From positions 124,001 through 188,000 of the forward strand of contig NZ_FRAB01000004.1 in the NCBI RefSeq assembly GCF_900142195.1: DNA of 64,000 nt. The letters run 5' to 3'. How positions within the stretch are numbered: position 1 is the first letter of the stretch; each line of letters begins with the position of its first letter. The position numbers were made by a program, and so were the translations under genes. Of this stretch, positions 30,408 through 42,579 are shown one piece after another. Origin of the DNA: Paraburkholderia terricola. Its GTDB lineage: Bacteria > Pseudomonadota > Gammaproteobacteria > Burkholderiales > Burkholderiaceae. Under the pieces are notes generated by a model, which saw nothing but the letters and a program-made list of their open reading frames with translations, was not told the DNA's origin and did not search any database.

Positions 30408-31772
30408 GTGAACGATTACAACGAGCGGAGTATCTGGCTGCGCATGCGCGCCATGCTTTCACTGAACGATCCGCGCTGGGGCCGGGGCGACGGTAACGGC
30501 AATGGCGAGCGCCAACGGCCCAATGAACCCAGGCGTCCGCAGAATGGCAAGGACGGTGAAGGCCCGCCCGATCTCGACGAGATGTGGCGCGATTTCAACC
30601 GCCGTTTGAGCCGCATGTTCGGCCGCAAGGGCGGCGGTGCGGGCGGTGGCCGTTCCGACAACGGACGTGGCGCGCGCATCGGCGTCGGTATCGTGATCGG
30701 CGTGCTGATTGCGATCTATCTGGGCAGCGGCGTATTCGTCGTGCAGGACGGCCAGGCCGCCGTCGTGATGCAGTTCGGCAAATATCGCTATACCGCGGGC
30801 CAGGGCGTGCATTGGCGTCTGCCGTATCCGTTCGAGGCGCATGATCTCGTCAATATCGGCCAGATCCGCCAGGTGGAAGTGGGCCGCAACAACGTCGTGC
30901 GTCTCGCGAACGTGAAGGATGCGTCCATGCTCACGCATGACGCGGACATCGTGGACGTGCGCTTCGCCGTCCAGTATCAGGTGAAGAAGCCAACCGACTA
31001 TCTGTTTCGCAGCGCCGATCCGGACCAGAGCGTGATGCAGGCCGCGCAGGCGGCGGTGCGCGGCATTGTCGGATCGCGAAGCACCAACGATATTCTCTAT
31101 CAGGATCGCGAAGCGATCCGCCAGCAACTGGTGGCCGCGATCCAGCGATCCCTGGATGAATACCAGTCCGGCCTCGCCGTCACCGGTGTGACGATCCAGG
31201 GCGTGCAGGCGCCGGATCAGGTGCAGGCGGCTTTCGACGACGCCGCCAAAGTCCGCCAGGAAAACGAGCGTGCGAAGCGCGAAGCAGAGGCTTATGCCGC
31301 GGATCTCCTGCCGCGCGCGCAGGCGGACGTGGCCCGCCAGATCGACGAAGCGAAAGCGTATAGCGACAAGACAGTGGCCCAGGCCCAGGGCGACGCCGAG
31401 CGCTTCAAGCAGGTCTACGCGCAGTACTCGAAAGCGCCCGCGGTGATTCGCGAGCGCATGTACCTGGAAACCATGCAGCAAATCTATTCGAATACGACCA
31501 AGGTATTTGTGGACAGCAAGAGCGGCAACAACGTGTTGTATCTGCCGCTCGACAAGCTGGTCGAGCAGACCCGTCAGCGCGTTGCCGACGCCGCAGCCGC
31601 ATCGGGCGCCACCGCCACGCCGCCAGCGCCGGGTAGTGCCGCCGCACCATCCACCGCCGCTTCCGCGCCCGCCGCGGTTGCGACGCCGGCGAGCCAGGCC
31701 GGGGCCGGCAGCGATCCATTGCGTTCACGCGACTCCTTCCGCAGCCGTACGCGCGAAGACGACGTTCAATAA
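30408..31772 (+). CDS. hflK: FtsH protease modulator HflK
   Basis: HflK pairs with HflC in a large SPFH/prohibitin-type membrane cage around the FtsH protease. The 454-residue protein has a charged, Gly-rich cytoplasmic N-terminus (about 1-85), one transmembrane segment (about 86-108), the SPFH domain beginning VVQDGQAAVVMQFGKY, a long helical region (QENERAKREAEAYAADLLPR) and an Ala/Pro-rich C-terminal tail. The start codon is GTG at 30408. hflC follows after 12 bp with a strong ribosome binding site. YccA-type BI-1 protein, another FtsH regulator, is encoded at 18.2 kb. Confidence 0.96.
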   Translation: MNDYNERSIWLRMRAMLSLNDPRWGRGDGNGNGERQRPNEPRRPQNGKDGEGPPDLDEMWRDFNRRLSRMFGRKGGGAGGGRSDNGRGARIGVGIVIGVLIAIYLGSGVFVVQDGQAAVVMQFGKYRYTAGQGVHWRLPYPFEAHDLVNIGQIRQVEVGRNNVVRLANVKDASMLTHDADIVDVRFAVQYQVKKPTDYLFRSADPDQSVMQAAQAAVRGIVGSRSTNDILYQDREAIRQQLVAAIQRSLDEYQSGLAVTGVTIQGVQAPDQVQAAFDDAAKVRQENERAKREAEAYAADLLPRAQADVARQIDEAKAYSDKTVAQAQGDAERFKQVYAQYSKAPAVIRERMYLETMQQIYSNTTKVFVDSKSGNNVLYLPLDKLVEQTRQRVADAAAASGATATPPAPGSAAAPSTAASAPAAVATPASQAGAGSDPLRSRDSFRSRTREDDVQ

Positions 31773-31784
31773 GGAGCGCACCAC

Positions 31785-32687
31785 ATGAACAAGATTATTG
31801 CGCTCGTGGTTGCGGTCGTGATCGTGCTGCTCGCCGCTTCGTCGATGGTGTTCGTTGTCGATCAGCGGCATATGGCGGTGTTGTCGTCGCGTGGCGACAG
31901 CGCGCCCACGTTGCTCGGACCGGGGCTGCACGTCAAACTGCCGCCGCCGCTGCAAACGCTCACGCTGGTCGATAACCGCGTCCAGTCGCTCGATGCGCCG
32001 GACGAAGACCGCTTCGTCACGTCGGACAAAACCGATCTGCTGGCCAATCCGGTCGTCAAATACCGCGTGACCGATCCGCTGAAGCTGATCGCCGAAACGA
32101 AGGGCGACGTGCAGAGCTTGCCGGACCGGCTCGCGCTGGTGTCGCGCAGCGCGCTCGGCGATGCCTTCGCCAAATACACCCTCGCCGAGGCGCTGGCCAA
32201 ACAGCGGGCCGTTGCCGACGAAGCACGCGGCGCGATGGAAAAGGCCGCGGCATCGCTCGGCGTCTCGGTGATCGACGTGCAACTGACGCGCGTCGATTTC
32301 CCGGCGTCGATGGCCGACGCGGTCTACAAGCGGATGATCGCCGCGCGCCAGGAGCTTGCCGCTGACGAACGCACGAAGGGCGCCGCCGAGGCCGGCCAGA
32401 TCAAGGCCGATGCAATCGTCAAGCAGCAGGCGATTCTTGCGGACGGCTACCGTCAGGCGCAGACGATCAAGGGCGAGGGTGATGCGAAGGCGGCTGAAAT
32501 CGCCGCCGCCGCGTACGGCAGCGACCCGCAGTTCTACCAGTTCTATCAAAGCATGCAGGCATACCGGAACACCTTCAAGCCAGGCGACGTGATCGTGGTC
32601 GACCCGAGCAGCGAGTTCTTCCGCTTCATGCGTGGCCCGACCGGCGCCGCGGCCCCGGACACTTCCGCGGCTGCGCGCAAACCCTGA
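31785..32687 (+). CDS. hflC: FtsH protease modulator HflC
   Basis: The HflK partner: a 300-residue protein with an N-terminal transmembrane segment (about 4-22), an SPFH domain (FVVDQRHMAVLSSRGD onward) and a C-terminal helical region including GEGDAKAAEIAAAAYG. AAGGAG lies before the ATG. The C-terminus is Ala-rich, a little beyond the family's conserved end (DVIVVDPSSEFFRFM). It is followed at 44 bp by the small DUF2065 gene, the same order as hflC-yjeT in E. coli. Confidence 0.97.
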   Translation: MNKIIALVVAVVIVLLAASSMVFVVDQRHMAVLSSRGDSAPTLLGPGLHVKLPPPLQTLTLVDNRVQSLDAPDEDRFVTSDKTDLLANPVVKYRVTDPLKLIAETKGDVQSLPDRLALVSRSALGDAFAKYTLAEALAKQRAVADEARGAMEKAAASLGVSVIDVQLTRVDFPASMADAVYKRMIAARQELAADERTKGAAEAGQIKADAIVKQQAILADGYRQAQTIKGEGDAKAAEIAAAAYGSDPQFYQFYQSMQAYRNTFKPGDVIVVDPSSEFFRFMRGPTGAAAPDTSAAARKP

Positions 32688-32731
32688 TAACCGGAACGCC
32701 GCGGCATCCGCATCGCGGCCTTTTCATTCGC

Positions 32732-32923
32732 ATGGATATAGCCGGCTCGTTACTGCTCGCGATCGCATTGATGCTGATTATCGAGGGAATGTTTCCGTTC
32801 GTTTTTCCGAGCGCCTGGCGTGACACGTTCCGTAAAATAGCGGAACGGCCGCCGCATCAGATCCGCGTCGGCGGACTGATCGTGATGGTGCTCGGGCTGA
32901 TTCTGCTGTTCATCGTGACCTGA
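32732..32923 (+). CDS. yjeT: DUF2065 small membrane protein (YjeT-like)
   Basis: A 63-residue protein with two predicted transmembrane helices (about 5-22 and 45-62) joined by a short charged loop ([16 protein letters not shown]). It matches the DUF2065/YjeT family in size, topology and position directly after hflC. The function is unknown; the conserved linkage suggests a relation to HflKC/FtsH, but that is inference. About 200 bp without a gene separate it from hisZ. Confidence 0.9.
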   Translation: MDIAGSLLLAIALMLIIEGMFPFVFPSAWRDTFRKIAERPPHQIRVGGLIVMVLGLILLFIVT

Positions 32924-33123
32924 GGCACGCGGCGCTGACGGCGCGGCGCGGCGCCAGTCGCAATCGACGCGTGTTGGCCGGAGAGGGTGATGCTGGTCCC
33001 CGTGGGTCTCTTCCGGGGTTCTCCGACGTCCTCGATAACCGCCAGAATCGAGCCGCCGTCCGCCATTCATACTCACTTACCGGCGCACCCATCCGCCGTG
33101 TTCAACGTCGTAGGACTGCATCG

Positions 33124-34275
33124 ATGTCGATTTGGTTACTTCCCGAGAATATCGCCGACGTGCTGCCGTCGGAAGCCCGCAAGATCGAAGAGTTGCGGCG
33201 CCATTTGCTGGACCGTTTCCGCTCGTACGGCTACGAGATGGTCATGCCGCCGTTGCTCGAGTACATCGAGTCGCTGCTCACCGGCGGCGGCCACGATCTG
33301 GATCTGCGCACCTTCAAGCTCGTCGATCAGCTCTCCGGGCGCACCCTCGGCCTGCGGGCCGACATCACGCCGCAGGTCGCGCGTATCGATGCGCACTTGC
33401 TGAACCGTCAGGGCGTGACGCGTCTGTGTTACGCGGGCAATGTGGCGCATACGCGTCCGCGCGGCTTGCACGCCACGCGTGAGCAGATCCAGATCGGCGC
33501 TGAAATCTACGGTCATGCCGGTCTCGAGGCGGACCTGGAAATCCAGCAGCTGATGCTCGACGCGCTGCGGCTCGCCGGCCTCGCGAAAGTTCGGCTCGAC
33601 CTGTGCCACGCCGGCGTACTCGCTGCGCTGATCGACGCCGAACCCGCCGCGGCCGAACTGGGCCAGTCGCTCTACGACGCCTTGGCAGGCAAGGACGTGC
33701 CGCGTCTGGTCGAATTGACCGCCGGTCTCACGCCGGTCACACGCGACGCATTGCGCGCGTTGCCCACGCTGTACGGCGACGCCTCGGTGCTCGAAGAGGC
33801 TCGTGCCCGTTTGCCGAACGCGCCGGCCATCGCTCGCGCGCTCGACGACCTCGCGTTCCTCGCAAGCCAGGTGACGGGCGCTGAAGTGATGATCGACCTG
33901 GCCGATCTGCGCGGCTACGCGTACCACAGCGGCGTGATGTTCTCGGCGTATGTCGACGGCGTGCCGAACGCGGTGGCGCGCGGCGGCCGTTACGACCACG
34001 TAGGCCTGGCCTACGGCCGCGCGCGCGCGGCAACCGGCTTTTCGCTCGACCTGCGCGAAGTCGCGCGCATCTCGCCGGTCGAAGCCCGTAGCAGCGCGAT
34101 TCTCGCGCCGTGGCAGCACGACGACGCATTGCGAGTGAGTGTCGCCGCGCTGCGCGATGCCGGCGAAGTGGTGATTCAGGCGCTGCCCGGCCACGAGCAC
34201 GATCTGGACGAATTCGCGTTCGACCGCGTGCTGGTCGAGCGCAACGGCGCATGGGTCGTCGAGCCGCGCGCGTAA
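33124..34275 (+). CDS. hisZ: ATP phosphoribosyltransferase regulatory subunit HisZ
   Basis: HisZ is a HisRS-like protein without tRNA-charging activity that joins the short form of HisG in the first step of histidine synthesis and gives it allosteric control. The 383-residue protein shows class II-like segments ([46 protein letters not shown]) but lacks the C-terminal anticodon-binding domain. I chose the ATG at 33124 ([15 protein letters not shown], the family start); the frame is open upstream. No hisG is in this window. It sits between hflC/yjeT and purA, the usual betaproteobacterial place. Confidence 0.95.
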   Translation: MSIWLLPENIADVLPSEARKIEELRRHLLDRFRSYGYEMVMPPLLEYIESLLTGGGHDLDLRTFKLVDQLSGRTLGLRADITPQVARIDAHLLNRQGVTRLCYAGNVAHTRPRGLHATREQIQIGAEIYGHAGLEADLEIQQLMLDALRLAGLAKVRLDLCHAGVLAALIDAEPAAAELGQSLYDALAGKDVPRLVELTAGLTPVTRDALRALPTLYGDASVLEEARARLPNAPAIARALDDLAFLASQVTGAEVMIDLADLRGYAYHSGVMFSAYVDGVPNAVARGGRYDHVGLAYGRARAATGFSLDLREVARISPVEARSSAILAPWQHDDALRVSVAALRDAGEVVIQALPGHEHDLDEFAFDRVLVERNGAWVVEPRA

Positions 34276-34444
34276 GCGTTCAGGTCGAAATGTCCAAAGG
34301 GTATCTTCATCGCATTTCCGAAGGCGTCCGTAGCTTCACCGGACCCGGCGCGGCCTGGGGCCGCGTTACCTTCGGCACACTCACCCATGACGTGCATACC
34401 GTTGAGCGGAAACGGAAAAATTCGGAAGGTTCCGCGAAGATAGG

Positions 34445-35824
<1,380 letters not shown>

Positions 35825-35827
35825 GCC

Positions 35828-36418
35828 ATGGTGCAGGGTGTACCCATGATTGCGATGAAAGATCCGCGCAACGACGACAAGAACCTGTGGGTCGGCTGGG
35901 ACGAGTATCACCGGCTGATCGAACTGCTGGCGCTCGCCGTGCACGAGTCGGGCTGGAAGTTCGACAAGATCCTGTGCCTCGCGCGCGGCGGTTTGCGTGT
36001 CGGCGATCAGCTCTCGCGCATCTACGATCTGCCGCTCGCGATTCTCGCCACCAGCTCGTACCGCGAAGCGGCCGGCACGGAGCAGGGCGAACTCGACATC
36101 GCGCAATACATCACGATGACGCGCGGCGAGTTGCACGGCAACGTGCTGCTGGTCGACGACCTCGTGGACTCGGGCGTGACGCTGGCGCGCGTGCAGCAGC
36201 ATCTGAAGGAACGTTACCCGGCTATCACCTCGGTGCGCTCGGCGGTGCTCTGGTACAAGGGCTGCTCGAAAGTAAAGCCCGACTATCACGTGCAGTATCT
36301 GCCCACCAATCCGTGGATTCATCAACCGTTCGAGGAGTGGGACACGGTTCGTCCGCACAACCTCGGCGCGTGGATCAAGCGCGGCACGGCGCAAGCACAG
36401 GAGTCGCCGGAGGCGTGA
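35828..36418 (+). CDS. phosphoribosyltransferase family protein
   Basis: A 196-residue type I phosphoribosyltransferase. The PRPP-binding signature is [14 protein letters not shown] (about 110-123), with the earlier [15 protein letters not shown] loop and a C-terminal hood segment. It resembles Gpt/hypoxanthine-type enzymes, so a purine-salvage role next to purA is plausible, but the substrate is not shown by sequence. AAGG precedes the ATG at 35828; a second in-frame ATG lies at 35846. A T-rich hairpin terminator follows. Confidence 0.88.
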   Translation: MVQGVPMIAMKDPRNDDKNLWVGWDEYHRLIELLALAVHESGWKFDKILCLARGGLRVGDQLSRIYDLPLAILATSSYREAAGTEQGELDIAQYITMTRGELHGNVLLVDDLVDSGVTLARVQQHLKERYPAITSVRSAVLWYKGCSKVKPDYHVQYLPTNPWIHQPFEEWDTVRPHNLGAWIKRGTAQAQESPEA

Positions 36419-36456
36419 TGCGCACTTCGGCGTCGTACCTGTCGGGTCGCACCCAG

Positions 36457-36487
36457 AAAACGGAGTCCGATTGGGCTCCGTTTTTTT
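36457..36487 (+). terminator. intrinsic terminator after the phosphoribosyltransferase gene
   Basis: A 12-bp stem (AAAACGGAGTCC with GGGCTCCGTTTT, one G-T pair) with a GATT loop, followed by a run of seven T. It should end the purA transcript. Confidence 0.9.
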
Positions 36488-36655
36488 GTGCGTGCCGTGC
36501 GCATATCACCGCGTGGCGCCTCGCCAACGGCACAATGCCACACACTGCGGACCATACGCCTCGGGCGGCAGACGCACCCATATCGCAGTGCTACACTGCG
36601 CGGACCATCCACGTGGTGTATCCACAACAAGCCGGGCGGCATCGGGCGAGCAGTT

Positions 36656-36661
36656 TAGAAT
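36656..36661 (+). promoter_or_regulatory. candidate -10 box of kup
   Basis: TAGAAT lies 43 bp upstream of the kup ATG in a 217-bp region after the preceding terminator. The -35 element is uncertain. The rest of this gap shows no gene. Confidence 0.4.
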
Positions 36662-36704
36662 AGCGCTCGTTTTTTCCGCTCAGGGAACGGATTTCCACAC
36701 GTTT

Positions 36705-38591
36705 ATGACAGATACCAATCACGTGCACAAACAGCCTCTGCCTTCGCTCGCGATTGCAGCGATCGGAGTGGTGTTCGGCGACATCGGCACGAGCCCGCTG
36801 TATGCGCTGAAAGAGGCGTTCAGCCCGTCACACGGTATTCCTCTCACCGAGCAATCGATCCTCGGCGTGATATCGCTGATGTTCTGGGCGATCGTGATCG
36901 TCGTCGGCGTGAAGTACGTGTGGTTCGTGATGCGTGCCGACAACAACGGCGAAGGCGGCGTGCTCGCCCTGATGGCACTGGCGCTACGCTCGCTCGAAGA
37001 TAAATCGAAAATGGCCGGCTTGCTGATGATGCTCGGCATCTTCGGCGCCTGCATGTTCTACGGCGACGCGGTGATCACGCCGGCGATTTCGGTGATATCG
37101 GCGGTGGAGGGCCTCGAAATCGCCGCGCCTAATCTGTCGCATCTGGTGGTGCCGCTCACCATCGTGATCCTCGTGCTGCTGTTCTGGATCCAGCGGCACG
37201 GCACGGCGATGGTCGGGCGGCTGTTCGGCCCGATCATGCTGGTATGGTTCGCGGTGCTCGCGGTGCTCGGTATCTGGCACATCACGCAGTCTCCGAACGT
37301 GATTCGCGCACTGAACCCGTACTATGCGTACACGTTCATGGCCACGCACGTGTTGCAGGCTTATGTCGTGCTCGGCTCGGTCGTGCTGGTGCTGACCGGC
37401 GCGGAGGCGCTGTACGCCGACATGGGCCATTTCGGCGCGAAGCCGATCCGCATGGCCTGGTATGCGCTCGTGATGCCGTCGCTGGTGCTCAACTATTTCG
37501 GTCAGGGTGCGTTGCTGATGCATGACCCCAAGGCCATCGAAAACCCATTCTTTTTGCTCGCACCGGATTGGGGCGTGCTGCCGCTCGTCGTGCTGTCCAC
37601 GGTGGCGACCGTGATCGCGTCGCAAGCGGTGATTTCCGGCGCGTATTCGTTGACGAGCCAGGCGATCCAGCTTGGCTACGTGCCGCGGATGAAGATCCTG
37701 CACACGTCGGAACTGGCGATCGGTCAGATCTACGTGCCGGTGGTGAACTGGATGCTGCTGTTCATCATCTTGTGCATCGTGATTGCGTTCAAGAGTTCGG
37801 ATAATCTTGCCGCCGCATACGGTATTGCGGTGACGGCGACAATGGTGATCACGACCATCCTCGCGTGCGTCGTGATGGTGAACGTGTGGAACTGGAACAA
37901 GTTCCTCGTGGCGTTGATCATCGGCGTGTTCATGGTGATCGATCTAGGCTTTTTCGGCGCCAATCTGCTGAAGGTCGAGGAGGGCGGCTGGCTGCCGCTC
38001 GGTATCGGCGCGTTGCTGTTCTTCCTGCTGATGACCTGGTTCAAGGGCAGGATGATCGTCAAGGAACGCACGGCCGCCGACGGCATTCCTCTCATGCCGT
38101 TCCTGCAAGGTCTGCTCGCGCACCCGCCGCACCGCGTTTCGGGCACGGCAATCTATCTGACCGGCAGCGATACGCTCGTGCCCGTGAGCTTGCTGCACAA
38201 CCTGAAGCACAACAAGGTGCTGCACGAACGCACCATCTTCCTCACGTTCGTCACGCGCGACATTCCGTACGTGAACGACGCCGAGCGCGTGACCGTCAAG
38301 GACATCGACGGCGGTCTGTATCTCGTGAAGGCCGCGTACGGCTTCAATGAAACGCCGGATGTGAAGGCCGTGCTGCTCGAGGTGGGTCGCACGCACGACA
38401 TGACCTTCGAGATGATGGACACGTCGTTCTTCCTCGCGCGCGAAACCGTGGTGCCGACGCAATTGCCGGGCATGTCGGTATGGCGCGAACGGGTGTTCGC
38501 ATGGATGCATCAGAACGCCGCGAAGCCGACCGACTTCTTCAGTATTCCGGCCAATCGGGTGGTGGAGTTGGGGACGAAGATCGAGATCTGA
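36705..38591 (+). CDS. kup: Kup-type potassium transporter
   Basis: A low-affinity K+ uptake system of the inner membrane (KUP/HAK/KT family), thought to be a proton symporter. The 628-residue protein starts with the signature [19 protein letters not shown], has 12 predicted transmembrane segments over about residues 15-455, and ends in a soluble cytoplasmic domain of ~170 residues. The ATG at 36705 gives the family's normal length; the longer upstream frame does not resemble Kup. It is monocistronic, with a strong terminator downstream shared with convergent tex. Confidence 0.95.
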   Translation: MTDTNHVHKQPLPSLAIAAIGVVFGDIGTSPLYALKEAFSPSHGIPLTEQSILGVISLMFWAIVIVVGVKYVWFVMRADNNGEGGVLALMALALRSLEDKSKMAGLLMMLGIFGACMFYGDAVITPAISVISAVEGLEIAAPNLSHLVVPLTIVILVLLFWIQRHGTAMVGRLFGPIMLVWFAVLAVLGIWHITQSPNVIRALNPYYAYTFMATHVLQAYVVLGSVVLVLTGAEALYADMGHFGAKPIRMAWYALVMPSLVLNYFGQGALLMHDPKAIENPFFLLAPDWGVLPLVVLSTVATVIASQAVISGAYSLTSQAIQLGYVPRMKILHTSELAIGQIYVPVVNWMLLFIILCIVIAFKSSDNLAAAYGIAVTATMVITTILACVVMVNVWNWNKFLVALIIGVFMVIDLGFFGANLLKVEEGGWLPLGIGALLFFLLMTWFKGRMIVKERTAADGIPLMPFLQGLLAHPPHRVSGTAIYLTGSDTLVPVSLLHNLKHNKVLHERTIFLTFVTRDIPYVNDAERVTVKDIDGGLYLVKAAYGFNETPDVKAVLLEVGRTHDMTFEMMDTSFFLARETVVPTQLPGMSVWRERVFAWMHQNAAKPTDFFSIPANRVVELGTKIEI

Positions 38592-38640
38592 CGGCGGCGC
38601 TGCCGCTGAATGTTGAGCGCCTTTATGCCGAAGGCGCGCG

Positions 38641-38678
38641 CAACAAAAAGCCCACGCATTTGCGTGGGCTTTTTGTTG
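38641..38678. terminator. bidirectional intrinsic terminator between kup and tex
   Basis: A near-perfect 17-18-bp stem (38641-38658 with 38661-38678) carrying A-rich and T-rich arms, so it works as a terminator on both strands for the convergent kup and tex genes. Confidence 0.93.
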
Positions 38679-38792
38679 GAGGGTCGGGTTCGTGGCGCGG
38701 CTCATCGCCTTGTCGCGCCAACGCTCAACGCATGACGCTCAGCGCGTGAACGCATTCAGCGCATGAGCGAATCACGCACCGAACGCGCGAAC

Positions 38793-41144
38793 TTACTTCT
38801 GCTTGAGCTTGGCGAAAGCCGCGGCCATTGCGCCGCCCGTTTCCGGCTCGCGCGAGCGCGGCTGTTGCGCGCCGCGCCCGCCGCCACCCGATCGGCCAGG
38901 GCCGCCGCGGTCCTGCTGGGCACCGCTACCGCCGCGCGGCGCCGCGGCTGCGCCGAACTCGTCGGCGAGACGCATGGTGAGTGCAATCCGCTGGCGCTTC
39001 ACGTCCACCTCGAGCACCTTCACCTTGACGATCTGCCCGGCCTTGACGACTTCATGCGGGTCCTTGATGAACTTGGTCGACATGGCCGATACGTGCACGA
39101 GACCGTCCTGATGCACGCCCACGTCGACGAACGCGCCGAAGGCCGCCACGTTCGTCACGACGCCTTCGAGCACCATGCCCGGCGTCAGATCGCTGACCTT
39201 CTCGACGCCTTCGCGGAACGTCGCGGTCTTGAACTCGGGACGCGGGTCGCGGCCCGGCTTTTCGAGTTCGAGCAGAATGTCGCGCACGGTCGGCAACCCG
39301 AAGCGGTCGTCGACGAATTCGCTCGGCGACAGGCCGCGCAGCGCTTCGCGATTGCCCAGCACTTCACCAACGTGCTTGTTGATTTTCGCGAGCATGCGTT
39401 CGACGACCGGATACGCTTCCGGGTGCACCGACGAGCGATCGAGCGGATTTTCGCCGTTGTTGATGCGCAGGAAGCCTGCCGCTTGCTCGAAGGTCTTGTC
39501 GCCCAAACGCGGCACCTTACGCAGATGTTCGCGCGACGGAAACGGACCGTTCGCGTCGCGATAGTCGACGATATTGCGAGCCAGCGTCGCATTCAAACCC
39601 GACACGCGGGCAAGCAGGGCGACGGAGGCGGTGTTCGCATCCACGCCGACCGCGTTCACGCAATCCTCGACCACCGCGTCGAGCGAGCGGGCCAGTTCGC
39701 GCTGGTTCACGTCGTGTTGATACTGGCCGACGCCGATCGCCTTCGGCTCGATCTTGACCAGTTCCGCGAGCGGATCCTGCAGACGGCGTGCAATCGACAC
39801 CGCGCCGCGCAGCGACACGTCCATGTCGGGGAATTCCTTCGCCGCCAGTTCGGAGGCCGAGTACACCGATGCGCCGGCTTCGGACACGACGATCTTCTGC
39901 AACTTGAACTCCGGATGACGCGCGATCAGTTCGCTCGCGAGCTTGTCCGTTTCACGCGATGCCGTGCCGTTGCCGATGCTGATCAACTCGGCCTGCGTCT
40001 GCGCGCAGATGCGCGCGAGTTTCGCGATCGAGCCGTCCCAATCGCGGCGCGGCTCGTGCGGGTAGATCGTGTCGGTGGCGAGCACCTTGCCGGTGCGGTC
40101 GACCACCGCCACCTTCACGCCGGTACGCAGGCCAGGATCGAGACCGATCACGGCCTTGGGTCCAGCGGGCGCGGCCAGCAGCAAATCCTTCAGATTGCGC
40201 GCGAACACGCGAATCGCCTCGTGCTCGGCTTCATCGCGCAGATTGGTCAGCAGTTCGTTCTCGAGGTGCGGCTGCACCTTGACGCGCCAGCACCAGCGGC
40301 ACACGTCGGAGAGCCACTTGTCGGCCGGACGGTTCTGATTGGCGATGCCGAAGTGGCGCGCGATCAGCGCCTCGCCCGGATGCGGCACCTGCGCGTCCAA
40401 TTCCTCGCCGAGGCCCAGCTTGACCATCAGCACGCCCGCGTTGCGGCCGCGGAACAGCGCCAGCGCGCGATGCGACGGCACGGTCTTGATGGTCTCGGCG
40501 TAATCGTAGTAATCGCGGAATTTCTCTTCTTCCGCGTTCTCCTTGCCCTCGACCACTTTCGACGACACCACGCCCTGGTTGAACAGGTAGTCGCGCAGCT
40601 TGCCGAGCAGGTCCGCGGTCTCGCCGAACTGTTCCGAGAGGATGTCGCGCGCGCCGTCGAGCGCGGCCTTGACGTCGGCGACGCCTTTCTCGGCGTCCAC
40701 GTAGGCGGCCGCTTCGGTTTGAGGGTCGAGCAGGGAATTGGCGAGCAACGCGTCGGCGAGCGGCTGGAGGCCGGCTTCGCGCGCGATCTGCGCGCGCGTG
40801 CGACGCTTCGGCTTGTAGGGGAGGTACAGGTCTTCCAGCACCTGCTTGCTGTCCGCGCCTTCGATCGCGCTGCGCAGCTCGTCGGTGAGCTTGCCCTGTT
40901 CGTCGATGCTGGCGATGATCGCGGCGCGCCGGTCTTCCAGTTCGCGCAGATACAGCAGGCGTTCCTCGAGATTGCGCAACTGCGTGTCGTCGAGATTGTC
41001 GGTCACTTCCTTACGGTAGCGGGCGATGAACGGAACAGTCGCTCCTTCGTCGAGAAGTTGCACCGCGGCCGCGACCTGGCGCGGCTGGACGGACAGTTCG
41101 GCGGCGATGCGCTGTACGATCTTGAGTGCTACGGTTTCCGTCAT
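38793..41144 (-). CDS. tex: RNA-binding transcriptional accessory protein Tex
   Basis: Tex is a conserved nucleic-acid-binding protein; in other bacteria it affects toxin expression and stress tolerance and interacts with transcription. The 783-residue protein has the helical N-terminal region, a YqgF RNase-like domain ([20 protein letters not shown]), helix-hairpin-helix repeats ([36 protein letters not shown]) and a C-terminal S1 domain ([19 protein letters not shown]), ending in a Gly/Arg-rich tail ([20 protein letters not shown]). I chose the ATG at 41144; the longer frame upstream has no similarity. A very long plus-strand open frame opposite is a shadow. Confidence 0.96.
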   Translation of the reverse strand: MTETVALKIVQRIAAELSVQPRQVAAAVQLLDEGATVPFIARYRKEVTDNLDDTQLRNLEERLLYLRELEDRRAAIIASIDEQGKLTDELRSAIEGADSKQVLEDLYLPYKPKRRTRAQIAREAGLQPLADALLANSLLDPQTEAAAYVDAEKGVADVKAALDGARDILSEQFGETADLLGKLRDYLFNQGVVSSKVVEGKENAEEEKFRDYYDYAETIKTVPSHRALALFRGRNAGVLMVKLGLGEELDAQVPHPGEALIARHFGIANQNRPADKWLSDVCRWCWRVKVQPHLENELLTNLRDEAEHEAIRVFARNLKDLLLAAPAGPKAVIGLDPGLRTGVKVAVVDRTGKVLATDTIYPHEPRRDWDGSIAKLARICAQTQAELISIGNGTASRETDKLASELIARHPEFKLQKIVVSEAGASVYSASELAAKEFPDMDVSLRGAVSIARRLQDPLAELVKIEPKAIGVGQYQHDVNQRELARSLDAVVEDCVNAVGVDANTASVALLARVSGLNATLARNIVDYRDANGPFPSREHLRKVPRLGDKTFEQAAGFLRINNGENPLDRSSVHPEAYPVVERMLAKINKHVGEVLGNREALRGLSPSEFVDDRFGLPTVRDILLELEKPGRDPRPEFKTATFREGVEKVSDLTPGMVLEGVVTNVAAFGAFVDVGVHQDGLVHVSAMSTKFIKDPHEVVKAGQIVKVKVLEVDVKRQRIALTMRLADEFGAAAAPRGGSGAQQDRGGPGRSGGGGRGAQQPRSREPETGGAMAAAFAKLKQK

Positions 41145-41295
41145 AAGGTCTTGATGTTCCTGCGGACTCAGTCTAAGGCCGCGCGCTGATTGCAGAGGCG
41201 GGGCGCGTGGAGGGCGCGTCGGGCTGCGCGCCGCGGCCTGGTTGCTAGAGCGGGGCATTTTGCCATAAATGCCGGAGGGCTCAACCGCGGGGTGA

Positions 41296-41301
41296 TAGAA
41301 T
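41296..41301 (+). promoter_or_regulatory. candidate -10 box for the coiled-coil protein gene
   Basis: TAGAAT lies in the 188-284-bp region between divergent tex and the exported coiled-coil gene. The -35 element is unclear. Confidence 0.35.
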
Positions 41302-41428
41302 TTCGGGCATGTTCCGCTGACCTTCTACGACGTTGCCGACCTCCTTGTCATTCAACCGCCTGGGCTCCTGCTTGGTCTCTCGCTTGTCACAACCGTTGAC
41401 GTTCCTGTTGCCGCATTTGCAGCCGCTC

Positions 41429-42451
41429 ATGGCGCGACTTTTGACAGGCTCGCCGCTTAGCGCGCCGAGGTCGGCGTCGCGGTCCGCGTCCAGATTCGGG
41501 CTCGTTTCCAATGGAGTGTTTTCCGGGTCGTGCGCATCGTGCGTCATGGCGGCAATGCTCGCCATGTCCGCGCCCGCTGCGGCGCAATCCGCAGCGCCGC
41601 TGGGCAGCAGCGCGACGCTGGCGGCGAGCGGTCCCGCAGCGGCCGCCACCGCGTCAGGCGTGCAGGCAGCCGGCGCGACAGGCGGCCCGAGCGCCGTCGG
41701 CGCGGATGCGGCATCCGACACCGCATCGCTGCACAGCGCATTCGACTCGCGGCAGCGGGTCCTCGATCAGCGCTCCGAGGAAAACAACTACCGCTATGCC
41801 GTCGCCGAACACAACTGCTACAGCAAGTTCTTCGTCAACCGCTGCCTGAACAAGGCGCGCGACAGCATGCGCACCGTGCAGGCCGACATTCGCAAGGAGC
41901 AACTCGCGCTCGACGGCGAACAACGCGCGTTGCGCGCCCGCGAGCGCGACGAACGGGTAGCGCTCAAGCGCGCTCAGGACGAAGCAAGCGCGCCCGAGCG
42001 CGCGGCGCAAGACGCGCGCAACGCGCAGGCGTATGAAGAGAAGCAGCGTCAGCACGAGCTCAACCAGGCGCAGCGCAACGCCGAGGCGCCGCAGCGCAGC
42101 GCCAACGAGCAGGCGTATCAGGAGAAGCAGCGTCAGCATGCACTGGAGCAGGCGCGGCGCGGCATCAGCCCGTCGCAAGCCACAGCTAATCAGAAGGCTT
42201 ACGACCAGAAGCAGAGCGACTTCCAGCGCAAACTCGAGCAGGCGCGTCAGCAGGGCGCGCAAAAGGCTCAGGAGCGCACTCAGAAGCAGCAGAGCTTCGA
42301 GAAGAAGCAGGCCGATGCCGTCCAGCACAAGGCCGACGTCGAGGCACGCCAGAAGCAGGCTGCCGAGAAAGCCGAGCAGAAGCGTCAGGAACAGTTGAAA
42401 CAGCAGCAGGAACTCGAGCAGCAAAAAAAGCAGCAGCAACAGCAGCAGTAG
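41429..42451 (+). CDS. exported coiled-coil protein of unknown function
   Basis: I do not recognise a named family. From the ATG at 41429 the protein has 340 residues; a TTG at 41333 would add 32. A hydrophobic stretch (VMAAMLAMSAPAAAQS, about residues 39-54) looks like a signal peptide with an unusually long, Arg/Ser-rich n-region. A compact segment with two cysteines (AVAEHNCYSKFFVNRCLNKA) follows, perhaps a disulfide. The rest (about 150-340) is a charged, Gln-rich coiled coil with repeats of the form QAYEEKQRQHEL, and the extreme C-terminus is nearly all Gln/Lys. It is probably periplasmic. It has its own region between tex and a DUF465 gene. Confidence 0.75.
   Translation: MARLLTGSPLSAPRSASRSASRFGLVSNGVFSGSCASCVMAAMLAMSAPAAAQSAAPLGSSATLAASGPAAAATASGVQAAGATGGPSAVGADAASDTASLHSAFDSRQRVLDQRSEENNYRYAVAEHNCYSKFFVNRCLNKARDSMRTVQADIRKEQLALDGEQRALRARERDERVALKRAQDEASAPERAAQDARNAQAYEEKQRQHELNQAQRNAEAPQRSANEQAYQEKQRQHALEQARRGISPSQATANQKAYDQKQSDFQRKLEQARQQGAQKAQERTQKQQSFEKKQADAVQHKADVEARQKQAAEKAEQKRQEQLKQQQELEQQKKQQQQQQ
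42400..42448 (+). repeat. CAG-rich triplet tract encoding poly-Gln C-terminus
   Basis: The last ~16 codons of the coiled-coil gene are mainly CAG/CAA with a few AAA/AAG, ending in CAGCAGCAACAGCAGCAGTAG. Such tracts can change length by slippage. Confidence 0.75.
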
Positions 42452-42579
42452 ACGTGCTGTAGTGGGCTCGCGCAAGGTAGTAGCGGGGCCGCAGCCGTCG
42501 TAACGCGTTTTAAGCCGGACAGCAACCTCAGGCATCGGGCCGCACACGCGGTCCGCGCCGCAGACGAGAGGAGGCGAGC

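Noticed and set aside
38763..41189. An 808-codon plus-strand open frame across tex
   Set aside because: Antisense shadow of tex; the product is His/Arg/Phe-rich and has no conserved motif.
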